64,000 bases of DNA. Source: Deltaproteobacteria bacterium (GTDB lineage Bacteria > Myxococcota > JACRCW01). The position numbers and the translations under genes were made by a program. The DNA lies in assembly GCA_016218805.1 (NCBI GenBank), contig JACRCW010000008.1, positions 1 to 64,000 on the forward strand. Reading direction: 5' to 3'. Positions 17,063 to 24,400 of this stretch are shown here, piece by piece (position 1 is the stretch's first letter; every line of letters begins with the position of its first letter). A model generated the notes under the pieces. The model had not been told where the DNA came from. It saw only the letters and a program-made list of their open reading frames with translations, and did no database searches.

Positions 17063-18073
17063 GTGCCACGGCTGCAGCGCCCCGAGGCCGCCGACCAGCT
17101 CCCCCGCCAGTGGAGCCTGTACCGCCTGCTGTTCCGGGCGGGCGCCGCGGGCCTCACCGTCCGCGAACTGGCCGAGCAGCTGCACACGCACAAGGCCAAC
17201 GTGGAGCGCGACCTGCAAGCGCTGGCGGCGGCAGGCTTCCCGCTGCGTTCGCAGAAAGACCCCGGGCACGCGCAGCGGCTGCGCTGGATCCTTGACGGCG
17301 AGGACGGTGTGGGCGCGGCGGGCTTTGGTCCCGCGGAGCTGCTGTCCCTGCACGCGGCCAGCGCGGCGCTGCAATTCCTGGCCAATACGCCGGTGCACAT
17401 GGACCTGCAGGCGGTGCTCTCCAAAGTCCGCGCGTCGCTGGCGGGCGCCAAGGGGAAGACGGTGGCGGGGACGGCGCACGTGTTTGTGCCGCACCTGCGG
17501 GACTTTGTCAGCTATGACGCGGATGACCTGCGCGCCATCCTGGATGACCTGCTGGATGCCATGGCCCGCCACCGCATGGTGCGCGTGGAGTACCTGTCCG
17601 CAGACGCCCGGCGTCCCAAGCCCGCCACCCTGCTGCCGCTGCGCCTGTTTGCGCACCACAACAGCCTGTACCTGCTGGCCCAGCGTGACGGGAAGAACGA
17701 GGTCCGCACCTACGCGGTCCACCGCATCCGCTGGCTGGAGGTGACGGACGCGCCGTTTGACGAGCCCCGCGTGGACCTGGCCGCGCACGTTGAGCACGCA
17801 TTTGGAGTGTTCATTGAGCCGCCCACGGACGTGGAGGTGCGGTTTGCACCGGAGGTGGCCCGCTATGTGACGGAGCGGACCTTCCACCCGCGCGAAGAGA
17901 AGCTGCGGCTGGAGGACGGCAGCATCCGCTACCGCGTGCGTGCGGGCGGCCGGCTGGAGATTGTGGCGTGGGTGCTGGGGTTTGGCGGCGCGGCGGAGTT
18001 GGTGTCCCCGGCGGAGTGGCGCGCGGACGTGCTGCGCGGCGCGGAACGCCTGCGCGCTGCGCACTCACGCTGA
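17063..18073 (+). CDS. WYL-domain transcriptional regulator
   Basis: 336 aa, GTG start. The N-terminal winged helix-turn-helix (RLLFRAGAAGLTVRELAEQL through NVERDLQALAAAGFPLR, about residues 20-62) is of the DeoR/HTH-11 type. The WYL module covers about 165-230, with RVEYLSADARRPKPATLLPL, HHNSLYLLAQRD and RTYAVHRIRWLEV, and a C-terminal WCX-like extension follows (VEVRFAPEVARYVTER). WYL domains sense nucleic-acid or nucleotide ligands, and these proteins often regulate stress, DNA-damage or defence loci. It begins 3 nt after the HAD stop, so it is co-transcribed and may act on that or distant genes. Confidence 0.9.
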   Translation: MPRLQRPEAADQLPRQWSLYRLLFRAGAAGLTVRELAEQLHTHKANVERDLQALAAAGFPLRSQKDPGHAQRLRWILDGEDGVGAAGFGPAELLSLHAASAALQFLANTPVHMDLQAVLSKVRASLAGAKGKTVAGTAHVFVPHLRDFVSYDADDLRAILDDLLDAMARHRMVRVEYLSADARRPKPATLLPLRLFAHHNSLYLLAQRDGKNEVRTYAVHRIRWLEVTDAPFDEPRVDLAAHVEHAFGVFIEPPTDVEVRFAPEVARYVTERTFHPREEKLRLEDGSIRYRVRAGGRLEIVAWVLGFGGAAELVSPAEWRADVLRGAERLRAAHSR

Positions 18074-18080
18074 CGCGGCA

Positions 18081-18110
18081 TGGACACCACCCCGGTGCGT
18101 TCGCAATGAT
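18081..18110 (+). promoter_or_regulatory. Predicted leaderless promoter
   Basis: TGGACA (18081-18086), 18-bp spacer, AATGAT (18105-18110), then 6 nt to GTG 18117. This supports the GTG as the real start of the next gene. Confidence 0.45.
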
Positions 18111-18116
18111 GCAACC

Positions 18117-18923
18117 GTGACCCTGACCACGACGCTCGCCGGCTGCCTTGTCGCCCTCGCCACGTCGTCGTCATCGGCTCCGCCCAGGCCAGCCATTGCC
18201 ATGCTGGGATGCCGCGGCGGCCCGGGCACGGGGCCCGGCGTGGCAGAGCGGTGTTCGCAGCGCGTGGCGGACGCGCTGCGCCGGTCCGGCGAATTCTCCA
18301 CCGTGGTCCCAGCGGCCGACGTGATGGCGCAGGCCTGGCCGGAGGCGCGTGATGCCCTGGCGGCATGCGAGGACGCGGCGTGCGCGACGGAGGTCTCCGG
18401 CGCGCTTGGCGTGCCGCTCGTCGCGGTGGTGCGCCTGTCCATGGACAAGGGCGCGGTGGCGGCGGTGCTGGAGATTGCCGAGACGTCGTCAGGGAAAGTC
18501 CGCGGCGTGGCAACCGGGCGCTTTGCCGGGACAGGCGACGAGGAGCTGGACGCCGCCGCGGAAGCGCTGCTGGGCCGGGCGTTGCCCGCCGTGACGGGTC
18601 ATTCCGCGGCGTTTGCGTCCGCGCCGGGGCGCGAGGGTGCTGGTGTGGGCGCGCTGGTGCTGCGGGGGTTGGGCGCGGCCGGCCTGGCCGGCGGCGTGCT
18701 GGGGCTGCTGTTCTCGCTGGGCGCGGTGGCGGGCACGGTGGCGGTGGCCGTGGCGCCCTACTTTGTCCTGGTGCCGCTGCCGGTGACCGCGCCGCGCGAG
18801 CGCGATTTCATGTTCATCGTCGCCATCGTGGTCTCCGCGGTGGTGACGGGTGTGGCCTGGTTGGTCACCGCGGCGCTGGTGGCCGGGGGCGGGGCTGCGC
18901 TGGCCGGGAGTTTCCTGCTGTGA
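18117..18923 (+). CDS. Envelope protein of unknown function, three TM helices
   Basis: 268 aa. A hydrophobic N-terminus with a possible lipobox (VTLTTTLAGC) or cleavable signal precedes a soluble domain of about 150 residues with four or five cysteines (LGCRGGPG, ERCSQRVADALRRSG, CEDAACATEVSGALGVPLVA). The pattern CxxxxCxxEVxxALGVPLVxVVxL recalls periplasmic domains in myxobacterial TPR and receptor proteins that assess an outer-membrane partner. Two or three membrane helices follow (about 180-268: GAAGLAGGVLGLLFSLGAVA, FMFIVAIVVSAVVTGVAWLV). The order, periplasmic domain then helices, suggests inner-membrane anchoring through the C-terminus. Family not recognised. Confidence 0.6.
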   Translation: MTLTTTLAGCLVALATSSSSAPPRPAIAMLGCRGGPGTGPGVAERCSQRVADALRRSGEFSTVVPAADVMAQAWPEARDALAACEDAACATEVSGALGVPLVAVVRLSMDKGAVAAVLEIAETSSGKVRGVATGRFAGTGDEELDAAAEALLGRALPAVTGHSAAFASAPGREGAGVGALVLRGLGAAGLAGGVLGLLFSLGAVAGTVAVAVAPYFVLVPLPVTAPRERDFMFIVAIVVSAVVTGVAWLVTAALVAGGGAALAGSFLL

Positions 18924-18939
18924 CGGAAATGCCGGGTAA

Positions 18940-19059
18940 TCATTTCCACATGGTGACGCCCAGCGCCACCGCAAAAGTCCCCGCCGCGGCGACGACGCTG
19001 CGCAGCTCTTCGGACCACAGCGGCGTGCCGCACTGCGCGACATTGACCAGCTGAAACAC
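18940..19059 (-). CDS. Possible 39-aa membrane miniprotein or gene remnant
   Basis: A minus-strand frame reads VFQLVNVAQCGTPLWSEELR and then SVVAAAGTFAVALGVTMWK, with strongly GC-biased third positions like the real genes around it and one clear hydrophobic helix. GTG at 19059 has a GGTGGA-like site in front. The frame stays open and protein-like for about 28 codons upstream of the GTG, without a start codon, before a TGA. It may be a true small membrane protein with a non-standard start or the 3' remnant of a larger gene. The rest of 18924-19190 holds nothing else that I can support. Confidence 0.3.
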   Translation of the reverse strand: MFQLVNVAQCGTPLWSEELRSVVAAAGTFAVALGVTMWK

Positions 19060-19190
19060 CGGTCCACCGATGAACTCGGATGGATCAAGCTTTCCATGCC
19101 CAGCCCGACGAGACTTCCGCCACGTCGGATGGACAAATGGTGTGCGGCGGTCCCATCATCCGGCCCGGACCCGACGGAGGAGGCGCACAC

Positions 19191-20357
19191 ATGCGGCCGG
19201 ACCCTGAACGACGCTGGTACTCCGTGGAAGACGTGGCGGCATGGATGGGCAGCACTCCAGACGCTGTCCGCCGGTTGCTGGCGGAACGCGGGCTGGGTGT
19301 GCGCGTGGGCGACACGCTCCGCGTTCCCCACCGTGCGCTGCAGCAACTGGAGTCCGTTGGCGCGGGGCTGGCCGCGGTCACCGCGCAGCGGCGGCCACCA
19401 CCGCGCGGACTGGGGGCCGCGCTCGCCGTGGCGCTTACGTTGTGCGCGGTGACGCTGCGCGCGGACGTCGTCGGAGATCCGCCCGTGGCGCGAAAGATCC
19501 CGTACCAGGGATTCCTGGAGGACGCCGGCGCCCCGGTGACCGGCAACGCCTCCATCACGTTTGCGCTCTACCCGGACACCGCGGCCGGAACGCCGCTGTG
19601 GAGCGAGACGCGGTCGGTACAGGTCTTTGCCGGGAGGTTTGGCGTGCTGCTGGGTGACACCACGCCGCTTCCCGCCAGCGTGGCCGGCAGCCGCGAACTC
19701 TACCTGGCGCTCGCCGTCAACGGCCAGGACCTGGTGGGCCGGCAACTCGTGTTTTCCCTGCCCACGACGTCGTCTTCTGCCAACGGCGTACCGCCGGGTT
19801 CCATTGTGGCGTTTGGCGGTGTGGCGCTGCCGCACGGGTGGCTGCCGTGCAACGGGGCTGCGCTGCGCAGCGCGGACTACCCCGCGCTGCACGGCGCCAT
19901 CGGCACGGCGTGGGGTGATGGCACGCGCAACGCGGACGGGAGCGCCAGTGCCCTCCCCGGGTCAGACTTCAACCTCCCGGACCTGCGGGGCCGCTTCCTG
20001 CGCGGCGTGGACAGCAGCGCGGGGCGGGACCCGGACGCCGCGGCCCGGCAGGCCGCCAACGCGGGCGGGAACGCCGGTGACGCCGTGGGGTCCGTGCAGG
20101 GTTCTGCCACCGCGCGCCCCGTCACCGCCTTCACCACCAGCACGGATGGCGCGCATACGCACACCTACAACGTGTCCACCGTGGATGACAGCAACAACTG
20201 CTGCACGACGACCATTGCCTCCCAGGGCGACACCGCCGCGGTGGCCGGCAGCCCCGCCACCAGCAACGCGGGCAACCACGGACACAGCATCTCCGGCGGC
20301 GGTGATGCGGAGACGCGGCCCCGCAACGCATCCGTGGCCTGGGCGATCAAGTACTGA
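19191..20357 (+). CDS. HTH-TM-phage tail-collar fusion protein
   Basis: 388 aa. The start at 19191 has GGAGGAGG 6-7 nt upstream. Residues 8-50 are an excisionase/MerR-like helix-turn-helix (WYSVEDVAAWMGSTPDAVRR then GDTLRVPHRAL). Residues 73-91 form a membrane helix (GLGAALAVALTLCAVTLRA). Residues 103-190 are the beta domain opening IPYQGFLEDAGAPVTG that recurs in the proteins at 20382 and 50451. Residues about 198-275 are a phage tail-collar domain (PPGSIVAFGGVALPHGWLPC, FNLPDLRGRFLRGVD), and the protein ends WAIKY, as collar proteins usually do. The topology predicted is DNA-binding head inside, collar outside. Neighbours: convergent with the next gene, stops 24 bp apart. The frame is uninterrupted, so this is a true fusion. 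Confidence 0.75.
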   Translation: MRPDPERRWYSVEDVAAWMGSTPDAVRRLLAERGLGVRVGDTLRVPHRALQQLESVGAGLAAVTAQRRPPPRGLGAALAVALTLCAVTLRADVVGDPPVARKIPYQGFLEDAGAPVTGNASITFALYPDTAAGTPLWSETRSVQVFAGRFGVLLGDTTPLPASVAGSRELYLALAVNGQDLVGRQLVFSLPTTSSSANGVPPGSIVAFGGVALPHGWLPCNGAALRSADYPALHGAIGTAWGDGTRNADGSASALPGSDFNLPDLRGRFLRGVDSSAGRDPDAAARQAANAGGNAGDAVGSVQGSATARPVTAFTTSTDGAHTHTYNVSTVDDSNNCCTTTIASQGDTAAVAGSPATSNAGNHGHSISGGGDAETRPRNASVAWAIKY

Positions 20358-20381
20358 GCTGCGCAGCAACCACGTGGACCC

Positions 20382-21365
20382 TCACTGCGTGTAGCCCAGC
20401 GGAATCCACGAAATCCCCGCTGGTGGCGACCCGTAGGTGGTGCGCACGCGCCACGTGCTGCCCCGTCGGACGGGGACCAGCGCCGGGGCCGCGGAGCCGC
20501 CGGGCGAGTACGCCTTGGCGCAGGCCACGTCCGTGCCCACCGGGGTCTCCACGCAGTAGTACGCGTGCGTGGCGGAGATGTCCGGCGTGACCAGCACAAA
20601 GCCGTCCGTGGTGGCGGTGACGCCGCCCGCGGCGGACGCGGTGGCGTTGGTGACGGCCTGGTAGGCGCCAAAGGCCTGCACCGGGCCGTTGGTGCGGAAC
20701 GCACCGGCCAGGGTGGAATTCCCCGCCACGCCCAGCGCCACGCCTGCGGGCGGGCTGGTGCCAACAGCAAGGTTGCCGTGAATGGTCGCGTCGCCGCGGA
20801 CCTGCGCGGCCCCCGCCACGTCAAGCTTGCTGGCAGGCGCGCTGGTGCCAATGCCAAGGTCCCCGTCCACAACGAAGCCCTGGCCGGGCGTCCCTCGCCG
20901 CGCGGAGAGCGCGTACGGCGCCGGTCCCAGTTGTTGGCGGCCGGACAGCAGCGTGTAGGCCGCGGCCGCGGTCGTGTCGCACGGGTCTGCGGTGGTGGCG
21001 GTGGTGGCGGCACGGACTCCCACGCCCAGGAACAGGCTGCCGGCCGTCTCCACGGCGGAGCTGAGCGCCACGCGCCGCCCCAGCCGCAGCGCGAACCGGC
21101 CACCCTGGACGGGCACCGCGTACTGCTGCTCGGACCACAGCAGGGTGCCGCCCGTCGTCTCGTCGGCACTCCACAGCTGCAGGCAGAAGTCGCGGTCACC
21201 CTGCAATGGGATTCCATCGCTTTCCAGGTAGCCGTCGTAGGGGAGGGTGCCCCAACTCTCCGTGTTGGGAACGGCTGCCCACGCCCAGACGCTGAACCCG
21301 CCCAGCACCGCGCCCATGACTGCCGGCGCAAGCATGCGGAAACCCGCAGAATCAAAACGGGGCAT
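20382..21365 (-). CDS. Secreted LPYxGxLE-domain fibre-like protein
   Basis: 327 aa. The start at 21365 is preferred over 21386 because AAGGAG lies 7 nt upstream. A signal or anchor helix (residues about 8-30) precedes WGTLPYDGYLESDGIPLQGD, the same beta domain as in the collar fusion and in the protein at 50451. It continues with QQLGPAPYALSARRGTPGQG and GDLGIGTSAPASKLDVAGAA, a segment typical of tail-fibre and surface proteins that precedes a repeated-strand shaft (VRGDATIHGNLAVG). The C-terminus is a small globular tip with a Cys pair. Probably a trimeric extracellular fibre. It lies 89 bp after the large lipoprotein gene on the same strand and may be the last gene of that cassette. Confidence 0.65.
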   Translation of the reverse strand: MPRFDSAGFRMLAPAVMGAVLGGFSVWAWAAVPNTESWGTLPYDGYLESDGIPLQGDRDFCLQLWSADETTGGTLLWSEQQYAVPVQGGRFALRLGRRVALSSAVETAGSLFLGVGVRAATTATTADPCDTTAAAAYTLLSGRQQLGPAPYALSARRGTPGQGFVVDGDLGIGTSAPASKLDVAGAAQVRGDATIHGNLAVGTSPPAGVALGVAGNSTLAGAFRTNGPVQAFGAYQAVTNATASAAGGVTATTDGFVLVTPDISATHAYYCVETPVGTDVACAKAYSPGGSAAPALVPVRRGSTWRVRTTYGSPPAGISWIPLGYTQ

Positions 21366-21454
21366 TTCAGTCTTCTCCTTGCGCATGCGCGCCGGACGGG
21401 CGCGAAACCCTTCCGCCTACGGCAGCATCTTCCCGCGCCAGCGCTCCCGTTGGG

Positions 21455-24400
21455 TCAGGGCGTACTGGTCCCCAGCGCGGTGAAGTCGGTGTAGTAGATG
21501 TACAGGCGGATGTCCGTCAGCGACGACAGGTTGACGTCCTGGTTGGCCACCTCGTCCATCTGGTTGAACACCAGTTCCCACGCCGTGTTCACAAACGGGC
21601 GCTCCTGCAGACGCGCGTTGCCGTACACCTCCGGCGCAAACACGCGCTGGCCATTGAACAGCGGATTGAGCACCGCGGTCTGCTCCGGGAACGAGTAGTA
21701 CAGCGACGCACCGGTGACCGGCCGCACCGTGCCCGTGCCCTTCTGCCGCAGGTACAGACGCCCCACAGCGTCCCCCACGTCCGTGCCGACGATCTCCGCC
21801 TCCACGTACTTGACCTTGTGGTTGCGCGTCAGCGGGGAGAGCTTGTCCAGCTTGGTGGAGAACGGAATGGTCAGGTAGCCGTGGCCATCCAGGAAGCTGG
21901 GCTGGGCAAGCGTGACGCGCATCAGCTCAATGCGCTGGGCCTGCGTGAGCGGCGCCGCGTATTTGTCCAACCGCGGGATATCCAGGATGTCGTCACGCAG
22001 GGACACCACCGCCACGCGCGTGTCCGGGTTGCCGTACAGCTCTTCAAACGCCGTGAACGCGTCAGAGAGCTCCGTCATGTACTGCTCCAGGCTGATGTCC
22101 CCGCTGGCCACCATGCGGATGAGGAACAGGTTCTGCAGCCGCGCGTAGCTCTGGGACGTGTAGTACTCGTACACCTTGGTGGCGCGGTACGCGTCCCTGA
22201 GCGCCGCGTGGAACGTGCGGTCCGCCGTCAGCACCGCGTCGTTCTTGTAGATGCGCACGTTGGGATCGTTGCGCGCGGCTTCCACGTTGATGGTCAGCTG
22301 TTCGGACTCCGCCTGCTCCGCAATGAGCCGCGTGGCCTGGTGCCGCAGGCCAACAATGTCCGAGAGCGCCAGCCGCGTGCGGTACGCGGCCTTGAGCGAC
22401 TCCAGGTGGATGCCCTCCAGGCGCAGCAGCAGCGTCTTCACCCGCGCGTCGGAATCAATGCGGGCCGCCTCACACTGCGACAGCGTCCGCCACCGGGCCG
22501 CGCCGGCCTGGATCATGGCCATTTCCCGTTCCTTCGCGGCGATCACGACCTCGCTGGCGCCGGCGACCACCTCCAATGCAACCATCGCCGCCGCATACCC
22601 GCCCGCGGCGATGGCCGCCGTGATGCAGTCACCGCCGACCGCGGTGCCGCCGATCACGGAGCACTTCGTCAGTGCGGCGAGAGAAGCCGCCTTGTCCATG
22701 GCCCGCTGCGCCGTGCTGACCATGTTCCTGGCCTGCGCCACCGCGTGCTGCAGGTTTGCCGCCTCGCCGGCCACGTCATATTCGTAGTCGGCCAGTTGCA
22801 CGATGAGGCCGCACTGCTGGCCCACCCGCTGCCGTTCGAGTTCCACCTCGCCCAGCAGCTCTTCCAGTGACGCCTGCACGCTCTTGCCATCCAGCGACGC
22901 GATCTCCATGCCCGCCATGGCGTCATGCAGGCGCCCGTTGCCGACGAGTCCGCACGGATCCCCCATGATGGCCGTCTGCTCCGTCAGATGCGAATACTTG
23001 GGAATGGCCGGATAGGGCGGGTTTCCGTCCCCTGCGTCAAACGTGCCGCACACGTCCGCCAGCTGGTTGTCATAGTTGTTGCTCACGCGCGTGAGCTCCG
23101 CCTGGAACGCCGCCGCATCCACGTCAAAGCTGCGGCTGCTGGTCAGCGCCTGCGTTTCCTTGTCCGCAGCGGTGGCCAGCTTCTGCTGCGCGGAGGTGTA
23201 GAGCTTGCGGAACGCGTTGGTGTCCCCGGAATCCAGCGCGGGGAAGGGCACGTAATCCGGCGCCATGCCAAAGAAGTTCAGGTCATCCTTGATGCCCGCA
23301 AACACGTCCCGCATGTCCAGCAGCGCCGCGCGGTAGCCCAGCTGCGCCAACTCCGCCGTCCGCACAATCTGGTCCCGGTCCGCCGGGTCCGCAAAGGCCA
23401 CCACCTTCAGCATCATGCGGGACAGCACCACGGACTCCAGGTACGCGGAGGCGTACGCGCGCCGCACCACGTTGCGCGCCAAGTCCGGCTGGTTGAAGTT
23501 GGCGTACCGCTTGGCCACCTCACTCCAGGCGCGCGTCTTCTGCGTGGACGCACGGATGAGCCGCCCAAAGTACGAGTCCACGATCTTCAGGCCCGCGTTG
23601 CTGCCCAGTTGCGTGATGAGCGTCAGCAGTTCCGGCCCCAGCCGGTAAAAGCGGTCCAGGCTCATCTGGTAGTACTGCGCGGCCAGGTACAGGTTGTACA
23701 TCTCGTATCCGGCAGCGCCGGACAGGTTGATGCCGCCCGGCTCAAAGCGCGTCCCCTCAAAGGAAACCATGTTGGAACCCGCCAGGTCGAACCGCGACGC
23801 GAACGCCTTGGTGTACGCCTCGTCACCCTGCATGATGAGCAGTTCAGCAAACAGGCGCTCAAACCCGTCATGCGTGAACGGCACGCCGTTCACAAACGTG
23901 GTGGTGTAAGCGAAGTTCTCGCCCAGGTACTCCTGCAGCATACCGCGCGTGGTGGAGTCTATGGCGCCCGAGTAGTCCGGCGACGAGAACAGGTACATGG
24001 CGCAGTCCACACGCGCGCGGATCTCCTCAATGGCCGGCGGGTCATAGCAGTAGGGCACCGCGTCCGAGTTGGGCACGCACTGCACCGGTGCAAAGCCCAC
24101 GTTCTGTCCCGTGGTGCGGTTGCGGAAGCGCGTCTTGAAGCGGAACGCGTTGTCAATCTCCGCGCGCAGCGGGATGAACGAGGACACCTTGTCCATGCGC
24201 GAGAAGAACGTCTTGCCCTCACGCACGTCCAGGCGGTTGGTGTCACAGAAAACCTGGTTGGTGTCCGTGCAGCGCCACACCGGGTCAAACCGGATGCCGT
24301 GCGTGCCGTTGGACTGCCAGCTGTTGAGCGTGTCCTGGCAGGCGTGCGTGGCCTGGCACGCCTGGCTGCTGAGGTCCGTCACGTTGTCCAACGTGAAGAA

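Noticed and set aside
19191..20357. Prophage remnant
   Set aside because: Only a tail-collar domain is present; no integrase, capsid, terminase or lysis genes are near, and the gene is intact.
20358..20376. GCTGCGCAGC palindrome as a terminator between convergent genes
   Set aside because: It is only a self-complementary 10-mer with no loop and no T-run; insufficient.
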